64,000 nucleotides of DNA from Phyllobacterium zundukense (lineage in GTDB: Bacteria > Pseudomonadota > Alphaproteobacteria > Rhizobiales > Rhizobiaceae), in contig NZ_CP017941.1 in the NCBI RefSeq assembly GCF_002764115.1, positions 434,001 through 498,000 on the forward strand. The letters run 5' to 3'. Of this stretch, positions 18,049 to 27,490 are shown piece by piece. A program made the position numbers and the translations under genes. How positions within the stretch are numbered: the first letter of the stretch is position 1; each line of letters opens with the position of its first letter. The notes under the pieces were generated by a model. That model was not told where the DNA came from. It searched no databases and was given only the letters and a program-made list of their open reading frames with translations.

Positions 18049-19926
18049 TTATAGCCTTATCCCTGATGGTGTGGGTTCTGCAGCGCGATTGGTCGAATGC
18101 TTTCCGGCTGTCAGAAGCAGGAGCGCGCCAGCCATCGCGGAAAGGATGGACGCCAGGAAGACGGCGATCTTCGCCGCAGCGAAATCCGTTGTCTCCGTGA
18201 ACGCTTGCCCGGCGATGAAAAGGGACATCGTAAATCCTATCCCCGCGAGCGCGGCTGCCCCGAGCAGTTGCTGCCAGGAATATGCTTCCGGCTTGGTTGT
18301 GATGCCCAATCGAACGGCGATTGCGCAGGCCGCCATGATTCCGACAGGCTTTCCCACAAACAGGCCTGCCACGATCGCCAGCATCAATGGCTCGTGACCT
18401 GACCAGACCGCAGGTGTGATCTCGACACCTGCGTTCGCGAGCGCGAAGAGCGGCAGGATGAGATAGCTCGATCGCGTTCCCGCGTACCGAAGCAACCGAT
18501 CTGCGGGTGATTCAATTCGATCATGTATGGCGTCAAGCGCTCTCAGTGCGGGAAGCGAAGGGCCACGCCTCAGGACATCTCCACGCTGCGCCTCTGCCGC
18601 GATGATCGTGTCGGCTTGGCCGATGAGCGCCCTGAGGTTCGCCGGAGCCCGCGTCGGGATCAGAAGGGCGAGCACGATACCGGCGAGTGAGGCGTGGAAG
18701 CCGCTGGCATAGACGCATGCCCATAGTGTCACGCCTAGGAGCAGGTACATGGACACTCGATAGACATGCGCTCGATTGAAAAACCAAAGAAGGAGCCCGA
18801 GGGCGACTGAGGCCGCCGCGTAGAGCAGGTTGAGTTCCTCCGAGTAGAAGAGAGCCACGATCGCGATCGAACCGATGTCGTCCACAATGGCAGCGGCTGT
18901 CAGAAAAATTCTGAGCTCGACCGGCACCCGGCGGCCCATCATGGCGATGATAGCCACCGCGAAAGCGGTGTCCGTCGCCATTGGGATACCCCAGCCGTGC
19001 TCCCAAGGCCCGCTCGGTATCAGCAGCCAGTACATCAGCGCCGGAGCGAGCATGCCGCCAATCGCCGCGGCAATCGGCAAGATCGCGGTGGCGGTGGTCG
19101 CCAGGCGTCCGACGGTCATCTCGCGCTTGATCTCGAGACCGACTACGAGGAAGAAAACCGTCAGGAGGCCATCATTGATCCAGTGGCGCAGCGACATCCC
19201 GAATGCTTCGGTTCCGATGAGGAATCCCACATTCTCATGCATCAGCCGTTCGAATTCGTCGTGGACCCGCAAGTTGCTGAGAAGGACTGCCACAATGGTT
19301 GCGAGCAGCAAAAGCACGCCTGCCGACGGCCCCCAGGCCGCGAAGTCCAAAGCGGCCGATTGCATGCGGTGACCGAGGCGTCCAAGCATCGCGTCCGTTA
19401 ATGAGCTTTCGTCCCATGGTCCATCGTAGCGGCGGTCATTGATGAAGAAGGTTGGCGTGAAGCGAACGCCGCTGGCTTGAGCGCTTCGGATATCGGCATC
19501 GATTCTTGTCTTCGCCTTCTCAGCCACAACATCGGCCTGCTGCGGTTCCTCGTTTTCCAGTCCAATTTCCCTCGTGACAACGGTGATATCTTCCTCCGTC
19601 AGTTGAGCAGACCGCGTCATCAGCCTCATGTGGACTTTCCAGAATTCCTCGTTGCTATGGGCGCTCTCGGCCAGTTCTGCAGCTCTCCGTGCAATCTCGC
19701 TGCCTGGTATCGGAAGGTGGCGAAAGACATAGCGAAGGCGATCTCCGAGATGGCTGCGGACGCGTGCAATCTCTTCATTTGCGGCCCTGCAGTGGGAGCA
19801 GACGTAGCTGCCGTATTCGACCAGCGTGATTTCGGCACTCGCATCGCCGAGAATATGGTCTAGACGCCCGTCGACGGGGCGATCGAGTCTGCCCGGAGGC
19901 TCCAAGTGGGTCATGGCCTGGTCCAC
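18049..19926 (-). CDS. nhaA: Na+/H+ antiporter NhaA with N-terminal DsbA-like thioredoxin domain
   Basis: The 625-residue fusion has a DsbA-like thioredoxin domain at about 20-185, with redox CSHC (Cys43, Cys46) and the cis-Pro region TPTFFIND, followed by a complete NhaA (about 190-625) with roughly 12 membrane helices. NhaA landmarks are seen: DTAFAVAI, the paired aspartates in AAAIVDDIGSIAIV, and GKPVGI with the conserved lysine. The antiporter exchanges Na+ for H+ to control pH and sodium. No signal peptide precedes the thioredoxin domain, so if NhaA topology is standard that domain would be cytoplasmic. ATG 19914 is an equally possible start. Confidence 0.9.
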   Translation of the reverse strand: MDQAMTHLEPPGRLDRPVDGRLDHILGDASAEITLVEYGSYVCSHCRAANEEIARVRSHLGDRLRYVFRHLPIPGSEIARRAAELAESAHSNEEFWKVHMRLMTRSAQLTEEDITVVTREIGLENEEPQQADVVAEKAKTRIDADIRSAQASGVRFTPTFFINDRRYDGPWDESSLTDAMLGRLGHRMQSAALDFAAWGPSAGVLLLLATIVAVLLSNLRVHDEFERLMHENVGFLIGTEAFGMSLRHWINDGLLTVFFLVVGLEIKREMTVGRLATTATAILPIAAAIGGMLAPALMYWLLIPSGPWEHGWGIPMATDTAFAVAIIAMMGRRVPVELRIFLTAAAIVDDIGSIAIVALFYSEELNLLYAAASVALGLLLWFFNRAHVYRVSMYLLLGVTLWACVYASGFHASLAGIVLALLIPTRAPANLRALIGQADTIIAAEAQRGDVLRRGPSLPALRALDAIHDRIESPADRLLRYAGTRSSYLILPLFALANAGVEITPAVWSGHEPLMLAIVAGLFVGKPVGIMAACAIAVRLGITTKPEAYSWQQLLGAAALAGIGFTMSLFIAGQAFTETTDFAAAKIAVFLASILSAMAGALLLLTAGKHSTNRAAEPTPSGIRL

Positions 19927-20104
19927 CTCATCTCAGGTTGCGCCCCTAATCGCCATCAAGTTCATTCGATAGTCGGCCAATCGAATTATGCCGCTACCGC
20001 GCACTTTACTGCTGCCTGGCAATGGGCGTTGTTAAATGAGGTTAAGTTCAGGAAAAGTGTGTGCCGTCGTCTTAGGCCGCTCCAGGATGGAATCATCGAG
20101 CTGG

Positions 20105-20168
20105 TGGCCGCTTTGCGCCGTCAATCCAGTCATTGGCGTTTGCGCTAACGGAATCGAAAGCAGACATT
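20105..20168. repeat. Intergenic repeat, copy 2 (about 64 bp, inverted ends)
   Basis: It starts TGGCCGCTTTGCGCCGTCA and ends GAAAGCAGACATT, close to the copies at 3714 and 47817. It lies in the 430-bp gene-free stretch 19927-20356, where no coding sequence was recognised. Confidence 0.55.
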
Positions 20169-20356
20169 CACTGCTGACGCGCACGACTGCGCGTATGGAT
20201 TCGTTCCCGACTCTTGCCCAAGACGCTCCCGAAAAATGGATGGAACAAGGATCCCAGGTCCGGATCAAGTTGTCTGACTGATCGCGGCGCACCGCTGCCG
20301 CTTCTTCTGCGGCTTGCAAGACAGAGCCGTCCGCGATGGCCCACATGTCTCTTGCG

Positions 20357-21076
20357 CTACTGGGCAAGATAACCGCCGTCGATGTTCAACTCGACGCCGG
20401 TCACGTAGCTTGCCTCCTCGGAAGCTAGATACAGGCAGCCATAGGCGATCTCGATCGACCTGCCACCGCGCTTCATCGGTGTTGCCGCGATGACAGCTTC
20501 ATTGAGCTCTGGCGCCTGTGCATCCGTCAGCGGCGTGTGTACGAAGCCCGGATGCACGGAGTTGACCCGGATCCCGTCGGATACGTACGTCATGGCCGCG
20601 TTTTTCGACATGTTGCGGACAGCACCTTTGGTGGCATGGTAGGAATGCGCACCCGCAACCGCTGCACTGCCCCAGATCGAGGAGATGTTGACGATCGAAC
20701 CCGCTTGCTGCTTGCGCATGACGCGAATTGCTTCCCGCATGCCGAGGAAGACACCAGTCTGGTCGACGGCGATCATCTTCAGCCAGTCCTTCATCTCCAG
20801 CTTGTCGAGCGGCTCGTAGGCGATAATGCCGGCATTGTGTACAAGCACGTCAAGTCGGCCATGTTTCCTGACGATTGCGGCAACGACCGTTGCCCATTGC
20901 TCTTCGCTGGTCACATCAAGCGTCATTGCTTCGACGGCGTCGGGATATAGTTTTTCGGACGGCTTGATGTCGCCGGCGACGACGATGGCACCCTCGCTAT
21001 TGAACAAATCCGCGACTGCGAAACCGATACCACCTGCGGCTCCTGTGACCAATGCAACCTTGTCCTTGAGTCTCAT
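20357..21076 (-). CDS. SDR family NAD(P)-dependent oxidoreductase
   Basis: This 239-residue classical SDR has VTGAAGGIGFAV, an aspartate after strand 2 (AGDIKPSE) that favours NAD(H), VHNAGI, Ser in VNISSIWGS and the YxxxK pair in SYHATKGAV; it ends with NIDGGYLAQ, as in FabG-like and levodione/cyclohexanol-type dehydrogenases. It is downstream (122-nt gap) of the exported ABM-domain gene and then the VOC gene on the same strand, probably one operon. The substrate is not apparent. Confidence 0.87.
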   Translation of the reverse strand: MRLKDKVALVTGAAGGIGFAVADLFNSEGAIVVAGDIKPSEKLYPDAVEAMTLDVTSEEQWATVVAAIVRKHGRLDVLVHNAGIIAYEPLDKLEMKDWLKMIAVDQTGVFLGMREAIRVMRKQQAGSIVNISSIWGSAAVAGAHSYHATKGAVRNMSKNAAMTYVSDGIRVNSVHPGFVHTPLTDAQAPELNEAVIAATPMKRGGRSIEIAYGCLYLASEEASYVTGVELNIDGGYLAQ

Positions 21077-21199
21077 CTCGCAGCTCTTTCTTGGCTTGAT
21101 GGTGTCGTGTGCAAAAGCGGCGCCTGCGGCGCGGCGTGTTCTTCCCCGAGCAATCCGCGAGGCCCTCGTTCGCCGACGTCTAGTTTCGTGGGAAGTGTG

Positions 21200-21628
21200 C
21201 TAGTCGCCAGCCGGCGCGAGGATCTGCATTCGCATCACCTTCACTCCACCATCGGCGAGTTCGGGCAGCTTGGCAAACCACTCCTTCACATACGGCATGG
21301 CGTTATGAGCCTCAAAGTCGGCTTCGTTGGCGAATATCTCGTAGAAGATGAAGTGTCCGGGGGTCTCGCGGTTCTCCTGAAGAAAATAGACGATGTTTGC
21401 GGGATCGCTGCGGACAAGGTCAATGAGAGGAAGCGTGACGGCCCGTAATTCGGCCTCCTTGCCCGGTTTGGCACGGACCTCGGCAACAACCGAATAGGCC
21501 CCACTTGCAATTTTGGCATAGCCCTGGCCCGGGCCTTCCTGTGCGAGCGCGTCCGTTTGGAGAACGGGTCCCGCGAGCAGGCCCCCGAGCAGAATAGCCG
21601 AAGCTTGCAGCCGCAGCGTTGTGATCAT
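21200..21628 (-). CDS. Exported ABM-domain monooxygenase-like protein
   Basis: About 142 residues: a Sec signal peptide (MITTLRLQASAILLGGLLAG, cleavage near ALAQE) followed by an ABM/quinol-monooxygenase-like domain (YSVVAEVRAKPGKEAEL, IVYFLQENRETPGHFIFYE, AHNAMPYVKEWFAKLPEL). It is similar in layout to the cytoplasmic protein at 3892-4191, but secreted to the periplasm. ATG 21628 follows AAGGAGAAACGAC and opens the signal peptide, so the longer frame to 21832 is not used. It sits between the VOC gene and an SDR gene. The combination suggests periplasmic handling of a reactive small molecule. Catalytic residues cannot be assigned. Confidence 0.78.
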   Translation of the reverse strand: MITTLRLQASAILLGGLLAGPVLQTDALAQEGPGQGYAKIASGAYSVVAEVRAKPGKEAELRAVTLPLIDLVRSDPANIVYFLQENRETPGHFIFYEIFANEADFEAHNAMPYVKEWFAKLPELADGGVKVMRMQILAPAGD

Positions 21629-21720
21629 GTCGTTTCTCCTTATCTTGCCAAGCGCGGGAAGATGGCCCGCTGGCCAAATCCGGGTGCCGGCTTGCAAAGT
21701 GATGCTGATGCCTTTTGCGC

Positions 21721-22575
21721 TTACTTCGCGCTCGCAAGTTGCAGGTGCGCCGCCAATGCATCGGCAAACCGCTTTTTCACGGGTCCAAGCGCCTTCACGA
21801 ACTCCAGTTGTTCCCCCTCCGGGCCCTTGCAATAGATCAGTTCCCAGCCGTCTGATGGCGCAACGGTCACTTTGTTGGTGTTGGCGCTCTGGGGGGCCGC
21901 CTTTCGTTCGTCTTCTGTCGAAACACGTATGATGCGATTTGCCCGCACCTGCGTCATGCCACGCCGCGCGGACTCCGCCTCGAGATCGGCGATAAACTGA
22001 TTGAAGTCGACTTCATCCCGGACATAGAAGCAGATGTGCATCATTCGCGGAAAAGCCGGGCTCATGTGCTCCACAGGTTCCGCGAACGCCTTGGGACCAC
22101 CCATCGGTTGGTCCGCATCGCGATATTGCAGGAGCTCAATGACGACGTTGTCGAACTGGATGAACCGCACATCGAGGCGTTGGGCGCCGTCCCTGAGGTC
22201 AGGCACGCCGATCGTCCGCGGATTGACGCCGAGCTGATTGGCCAGGATTTCCTGGTCGGCGAGCAGTGTGTTCTGGACCGCGTCGCCTTGAAAGTCGCCG
22301 TGGCGGAAGACTTCCGTCCCACCGAGTACGGCCGTGTAGAACTCGAACGCGCGTTCCATGTCCTGCACGGTCAAGCCGAAATGCTGTACGCCCTGGAGCC
22401 GGCCACCGAGCGAATTTGAATCGCGGGTTGCGACGGGCGTTTCTTGCGCGGACACAGTTGCGTTGACCGAAAGGGCGCCGGTAATTCCGCCGATTGCAAC
22501 GCCTCCGGCGGCGCGAAGGATGGCACGGCGCTTCGGGTCGTCTGGTTGGGTATCTGGCCTTTGCTCGCGAGACAT
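21721..22575 (-). CDS. VOC-family (glyoxalase-fold) protein with Tat-like signal
   Basis: The 284-residue protein starts with a twin-arginine-like signal (DPKRRAILRAAGGVAIGG, then AQE), followed by two vicinal-oxygen-chelate half domains. The first begins VQHFGLTVQDMERAFEFYTAVLGG (likely metal His) with VVIELLQY (Glu); the second has MMHICFYVRDEVDFNQF and EQLEFVKAL (Glu). This fold serves glyoxalases, ring-cleavage dioxygenases and resistance proteins; the exact reaction is unknown. The ATG follows CAGGAGG. It is divergent from the MFS transporter gene and leads the minus-strand set VOC-ABM-SDR. Confidence 0.82.
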   Translation of the reverse strand: MSREQRPDTQPDDPKRRAILRAAGGVAIGGITGALSVNATVSAQETPVATRDSNSLGGRLQGVQHFGLTVQDMERAFEFYTAVLGGTEVFRHGDFQGDAVQNTLLADQEILANQLGVNPRTIGVPDLRDGAQRLDVRFIQFDNVVIELLQYRDADQPMGGPKAFAEPVEHMSPAFPRMMHICFYVRDEVDFNQFIADLEAESARRGMTQVRANRIIRVSTEDERKAAPQSANTNKVTVAPSDGWELIYCKGPEGEQLEFVKALGPVKKRFADALAAHLQLASAK

Positions 22576-22687
22576 CGTTGCCTCCTGTTGTTCGCGGGGT
22601 GACTGCCCGAATATTAGCGCTCCAGCACTTGCGAGGGGCGTTAAGATCTGGGAAATTTGGTGAACCGAGCAGTGATCCGGTCAGTAC

Positions 22688-22707
22688 GATACCTGCAACC
22701 TGGTATC
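22688..22707. promoter_or_regulatory. Inverted repeat GATACC-N8-GGTATC
   Basis: This perfect 6-bp inverted repeat with 8 bases between arms lies in the 188-nt divergent region between the VOC and MFS start codons. Its position suits an operator, but no regulator can be assigned. Confidence 0.3.
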
Positions 22708-22763
22708 TTCCTGCGAAGCGGACCGCGGCCCCGGACCGGCGCCAACAAAGGCTCATAAGGGAT

Positions 22764-23966
22764 ATGGACATAACGGCGGGGCGGACCAGACGGATTGCAA
22801 TCGTGCTGGGTGCAGGCGCGGGAATGTATTTCAGCATCGGGATCGTGCTGATCTATGGCTTCAGCGTTTTCATCGTGCCAATCACCGAGGATACTGGATG
22901 GGATCGGACCGTGGTGGCCGCCGTCGTCGCACCGATAGCCATCGTAAACGGTCTTATGTCGCCTGTAGTAGGGGCGTTGACGGATCGGTTCGGCCCGCGC
23001 CGGGTGCTTGGCATATCGTCCGTGTCGATGGCGATCGGCCTGATCGGGGTCGGCATTGCGTCGCAGAATTTGACCACATTCATCGTGGCCGTCGCCGTGG
23101 CAAGCCTTATGGGTGCCGCGCAGACCGGCGTGCCCTACACCTATGTGGTGGTCGGATGGTTCTCCGCGCGACGCGGTCTCGCACTGGGTGTCATGCTTTC
23201 CTTCGTGGGGCTTGGGATCGCAACGGTTCCTCCGTTCCTTGCATTCCTGATTTCCGAGTGGGGCTGGCGCTTTGCCTTCATGGCAGCCGGTCTGATATCG
23301 ATGGCGGTCACGCTTCCCGTCGCGCTTTTCGTTATTCGTGATCCACCCGTGCTTCAGCGACCCGACCGCGCAGGGGGCGAGGGCCACACTGTTCGCCAGG
23401 CGGTGGAGACGGCAAGCTTCTGGTTGATGCTGGGCGCATTCTTTCTCAACTACTTCGCCGCTGCAGCCGGGTCTATTTCGCTCCCTGTCGTGCTGGCGGA
23501 TCGCGGAGCGGATCCGGCAATGGCGGCCTTGGTCATGAGCCTTGTGGGGTTGTCCTTCATTGTCATGCGTCTCGGCTTCGGGGCACTGCTCGATCGATTT
23601 CCCCCGGTCCCGTTGACCAGCCTGGCTTTTCTGTCGCCCGTTGTCGGTCATTTCATTCTGCTGAATTCCGAAGGTCTGATCCCGGTCTATGTCAGCGCCG
23701 TCTTCTTCGGCCTCGCCACCGGAGCAGAGGGCGACGCGATCGGTTACCTGCTGTCGAAACGCTTCGGAATGCGAAGCTTCGGCAAGCTCTTCGGCATCAA
23801 CTACATGGCTTTGACCATGGGCGCTGGACTTGGCCCGGCATCGCTGCACATCATGGCCGCCGAAGGTACGCGCTACGTCGAGGCCTTCTCAATCTTCGCG
23901 GGCATTGCCGCGATCGCTCCGATCCTTCTCATGTTGGATCGCCGTACGCGAGCGCTAACGCGCTAG
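22764..23966 (+). CDS. MFS transporter (monocarboxylate/oxalate-formate-like branch)
   Basis: This is a 400-residue, 12-helix major-facilitator protein. Motif A appears as GALTDRFGPRRVLG in loop 2-3, and a related GALLDRFPPVPL lies in loop 8-9. MYFSIGIVLIYGFSVFIVP in TM1 and EDTGWDRTVV resemble the OFA/MCT-type exporters and importers of organic acids. ATG 22764 is chosen because AAGG lies just upstream and it leads directly into TM1; the frame is open further upstream without coding signs. It overlaps the 3' end of the convergent regulator by 4 nt and is divergent from the VOC operon, which it may serve. Confidence 0.87.
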   Translation: MDITAGRTRRIAIVLGAGAGMYFSIGIVLIYGFSVFIVPITEDTGWDRTVVAAVVAPIAIVNGLMSPVVGALTDRFGPRRVLGISSVSMAIGLIGVGIASQNLTTFIVAVAVASLMGAAQTGVPYTYVVVGWFSARRGLALGVMLSFVGLGIATVPPFLAFLISEWGWRFAFMAAGLISMAVTLPVALFVIRDPPVLQRPDRAGGEGHTVRQAVETASFWLMLGAFFLNYFAAAAGSISLPVVLADRGADPAMAALVMSLVGLSFIVMRLGFGALLDRFPPVPLTSLAFLSPVVGHFILLNSEGLIPVYVSAVFFGLATGAEGDAIGYLLSKRFGMRSFGKLFGINYMALTMGAGLGPASLHIMAAEGTRYVEAFSIFAGIAAIAPILLMLDRRTRALTR

Positions 23967-26905
23967 GAATTCGGATGTGTATGCCCGTCGCGACGAGCCT
24001 GACGAGCAGCGCTTTTGCTCCCCTTGCCAGCATGCCCCAGGGTATCGAGGAGTCCGCGCGCCCTCACCAGATCGCGGGTGGTGAGCCCTTCGCCGAAGCG
24101 TCGATAAATCGGTGCCAGAAGTTCGCCAACCCTTTCGCTTTGTCCCGACTGAGCCCAATGCTCGGCGAGAGCCGTTGCGGCGCGCAACTCCCATGACAGT
24201 GCACCTTGGCGGTGCGCGAGGTCGAGCGACTGAAAATAAAGGGCTTCTGCGGCTTTTACCGTCCGGTTGGCGCTTTCCTTGCCCAACAAAACCGCCTTTA
24301 TGCGCAGCAGTTCTGGCATGCACCAAATTTCGCCGGTCGATGCCGAAAGCGCGACTGCCTCGCCGATCGCGGTCTGCCCTGCATCAACGTCCCCATGATC
24401 CCCCAGACCCGCAGCGTAAACGCCGATATAGAAAGGGCAGCGCATGCGGAAACCTACCACAAGAAGCTCATCGAGCGCGCCTCTCAACATCGCCAGTCCA
24501 GACGGATCACCGCTTTGCAGCAGCCACTCTGCGCGCAGGCAGCGGCTCATGGCACTCCAAATCGACATCGCGTGCTCCGCGACATGGGCTTCGATGCCAA
24601 CAAGCAGGCGCTCCGCGGCAGCAAGGTCTCCCGTCAACAGCGCAATGGGGCAGGTCGTGTGGACGATGGCATTGCAGAGCGCGAGGGCGTGCTGCGCGGC
24701 CCGTGCCTCTTCTAATTGACGCTGCGCCATGGCAACCGCCTTGTCGGGATGCCCCTGCAGCCAGGTGACGTTCGCAAGGGTGCCCCTTGCCGCAGATCGT
24801 GGGTCCAACTGGAAACGCGCAATGTCGGAGCGGGTCACGGGAGGGACATATCGGGAGATCATGCGTTCGAGGTGACGCCGTGCCTCGGCAAGCTCTCCCA
24901 AGTAGCGCAGAGCGGTTCCAGTCTGCCTATGGACATTGTTGCGTGCATCCAGATCGCCGCGGTCGGTTGCCAGCTTTCTTATCCGATCCGCCATCCCCAG
25001 GGCCGATTGGTGATCGCCCGTCCAGGTGAAATAGTCGCACAATCCCCACAGGCACCTGAGCATGTATTCGGTGTCGTTGAGCACTTTGGCGGAGCCGAGG
25101 GCTGTGGTCCAGGCGGTCTTGACTTCGGGTAGCGGGCCGCGGGTGTGAAGCAGCGCCGTGCCATAGGCAAGCTGCAGCTTCATGTCGTCGCTCGCACTAC
25201 GGAAATCGGCAAAACAACGACTGAGAGCGAGTTCTACGCCGGTGCGGCACTCCTCCAAGAGCGATAGATGTTCCCAAAACGGGAGAGCCGCTACCGTGAG
25301 CGCTACGCCGACGGCAATGTTGCGGTTCCCGGAGAAAGCCCAGCCCAAAGCACTGCGGATATCGTCCATCTTTCGGCCGTACTCGGCGAGCCAGTGGGCC
25401 GTCGGCCGGATTTTCCATTCGGCCTCGGCGCGTTTGGCCAGTTCGAGGAGATGTTCGGCGTGGCGCTGGCGCAGGCTGTTGCTTTCGCCGCTTTCGGCAA
25501 GTTTCTGCAGCGCATATTTGCGGGTTGTGTCGAGCAATCTGTAGTGCGTCCCGAGCTCTCCTCTCTCCGTCGATATAAGCGACTTCGCAACGAGGTTCGC
25601 GACACCGTAAATGCATTCGGAGCGGGCACGACCCTTGTCGACTGCAACGGCGCAGGCCGATTCGAGACTGAAGGCGCCTGCAAAGACCGAGAGGCGTCGC
25701 AGCAGGACGCGCTCAGGCTCGGCGAGCAGGCCATAGCTCCAGTCCAGCGTTGCAGCCAAGGTGTGGTGGCGAGGATCGCCACACCGCCTATCGCTCAACA
25801 CATGAGATTGATCGGCGAGAAGGTCGAGGAGTTCGCGTGTACTGAACGCATCCAGTCGCGGCGCGGCGAGTTCGATCGCGAGTGCCAGCCCATCGAGCCT
25901 GCGGCAGATCTCAGCAACGACTGGCGCGTTCCCGTCGCTGAGCTCGAACTCGCCGCGGCTTCCGGCCGCGCGCTCGACGAAGAGCTCGACCGCTGGGAAC
26001 GCCAAAGCCTGGGCTGCGGAAAGTTCGGACACGTCGGGTGGTGTTTCGAGAGGCGGCAGGCGATAGACCTGTTCTCCGAGAACCCGCATGGGTTCACGGC
26101 TCGTGGCGAGAATCCGTACCCTTGCGGCGGCGGCTAGAAGCGTTTCTGCGCAGGAGGCCACCGCTTCGATGACGTGCTCACAATTGTCGAGCACAAGCAT
26201 GAATTGCCGGTCGGTTGCGAAAGCGGCGACCGCAGCCTTGATATTCGCCGAGTGGACCCTCAACCCCATCGCCGTGGCGATCGACGTTGGTACGAGAGTT
26301 GCTTCGTTGAGGGTCGCCAGATCAACGAACCAGATGCCATGGTCATAGGCTGCACTCAGTTGATCAGCGATTGCGAGAGCGAGCCTCGTCTTGCCGACGC
26401 CGCCCGGGCCAACAATCGTCAACAGACGCGATACCTCAAGTGCGCACCGGATTGCATCAACAGCATCGCTTCTTCCCACCAAACGGGTCGTTGAAACAGG
26501 CAGATTATGCGTGCGCTCATCCTGAGACTTCGCCGTGAGGGAGGTGTCACTCTGACCCGCAATACGCACGGGAAAGACGAACCGATAACCCCTGCCGCTC
26601 ACCGTCGCTATATACTGCGTGCCGTCTGGAGCATCGCCCAGCGCCCGGCGAAGAGCGGCAACGTTCACCTTGAGATTGCTTTCCTCGACGAAGGTATCCG
26701 GCCAGACGCGCGACACAAGCTCAGCCTTGCCCACCAGTTCGCCGGGACGCTCGATCAGCGCCGCCAAAATTTCCAGTGCGCGGCTACCGACACGAACGGC
26801 CGTCTGGTCCCGCGTCAGCGACTGCCGCTCTGGTACAAGGACATACGGGCCAAAGGAGTAGGAAAGCACGATCGAAGCTCCTGAATACGTGAACGATCGC
26901 TTCAT
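23963..26905 (-). CDS. Winged-helix / NB-ARC ATPase / TPR transcriptional regulator
   Basis: About 980 residues in the same architecture as 9396-12248: winged helix at about 15-115 (SFGPYVLVPERQSL ... YIATVSGRGYRFVFPV), NB-ARC ATPase with Walker A VGPGGVGKTR near 165-174 and LVLDNCEHV, then a long TPR-like helical C-terminal half with many Leu/Ala-rich repeats. ATG 26905 gives the normal family start; the open frame continues to 27058 without recognisable sequence. It is convergent with the MFS gene, overlapping 4 nt. Targets may be the VOC-ABM-SDR operon and the MFS gene, by proximity only. Confidence 0.82.
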   Translation of the reverse strand: MKRSFTYSGASIVLSYSFGPYVLVPERQSLTRDQTAVRVGSRALEILAALIERPGELVGKAELVSRVWPDTFVEESNLKVNVAALRRALGDAPDGTQYIATVSGRGYRFVFPVRIAGQSDTSLTAKSQDERTHNLPVSTTRLVGRSDAVDAIRCALEVSRLLTIVGPGGVGKTRLALAIADQLSAAYDHGIWFVDLATLNEATLVPTSIATAMGLRVHSANIKAAVAAFATDRQFMLVLDNCEHVIEAVASCAETLLAAAARVRILATSREPMRVLGEQVYRLPPLETPPDVSELSAAQALAFPAVELFVERAAGSRGEFELSDGNAPVVAEICRRLDGLALAIELAAPRLDAFSTRELLDLLADQSHVLSDRRCGDPRHHTLAATLDWSYGLLAEPERVLLRRLSVFAGAFSLESACAVAVDKGRARSECIYGVANLVAKSLISTERGELGTHYRLLDTTRKYALQKLAESGESNSLRQRHAEHLLELAKRAEAEWKIRPTAHWLAEYGRKMDDIRSALGWAFSGNRNIAVGVALTVAALPFWEHLSLLEECRTGVELALSRCFADFRSASDDMKLQLAYGTALLHTRGPLPEVKTAWTTALGSAKVLNDTEYMLRCLWGLCDYFTWTGDHQSALGMADRIRKLATDRGDLDARNNVHRQTGTALRYLGELAEARRHLERMISRYVPPVTRSDIARFQLDPRSAARGTLANVTWLQGHPDKAVAMAQRQLEEARAAQHALALCNAIVHTTCPIALLTGDLAAAERLLVGIEAHVAEHAMSIWSAMSRCLRAEWLLQSGDPSGLAMLRGALDELLVVGFRMRCPFYIGVYAAGLGDHGDVDAGQTAIGEAVALSASTGEIWCMPELLRIKAVLLGKESANRTVKAAEALYFQSLDLAHRQGALSWELRAATALAEHWAQSGQSERVGELLAPIYRRFGEGLTTRDLVRARGLLDTLGHAGKGSKSAARQARRDGHTHPNS

Positions 26906-27317
26906 AAGACCGCTCACAGCCCCAGGACAATAACCAATATCACATGTGAAATACATCGCAGATCGATCGACAAGAGCAGCCGACGTGCAGGCTGCGGGGT
27001 CCGCTCTGGGGCCTGTGACAGCAGTGCTGAATGTCTTCTTGAAGCACCGAAGGTACAAGTCCCCATGCCATCAGCCAGAGCTCAGAACCTGGGACCATTG
27101 CGCCTTCCCGGAAATTATTTCCGCTGCCGGTCCGAAGATTATGTTCCCACCTCCAATCAACGGCAGTTCTGCGCCTTCGTTGCAGTCCTAGAGATGTTTG
27201 GTTCTTTCTGGAAAGCCCGACATGTTAGGAGCTTAGGGAAGGCGCGATGCACCTTGCAGCATTCGCACCGGCGTGCCTGACCGCCATTAACGGAGGCGCG
27301 CCTGGATAGTGGGGACG

Positions 27318-27440
27318 CTAGCGAGCCGTCTGCGCGCGGAGGCGGGGCCCGATCCAGTCGAGGAAGCAACGCACCTTCAGCGGCAGGGGATCGGCTGGAA
27401 CTGTCCGCAGCACATCACGCCGCGCTTCACGCAGGCTGAG
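27318..27440 (-). pseudogene. LysR-family regulator, C-terminal remnant
   Basis: About 40 codons ending at the TAG complement of 27318-27320 read LSLREARRDVLRTV, PLPLKVRCFLDWIGPRL and RAQTAR. The FLDWIGPRL ending resembles the last helix of LysR-type regulators. An in-frame stop precedes it and no DNA-binding domain is present nearby. The region 26906-27317 upstream holds no recognised gene. Confidence 0.45.
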
Positions 27441-27490
27441 CTAGAGCGTTGGCGAACTCAACCAAAACAACCATTGGGGATGGAATTGAC

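Noticed and set aside
22641..23849. Long minus-strand ORF (402 codons) opposite the MFS gene
   Set aside because: It is an antisense shadow of a strongly predicted 12-helix transporter; its residues are charge-rich without domain motifs.
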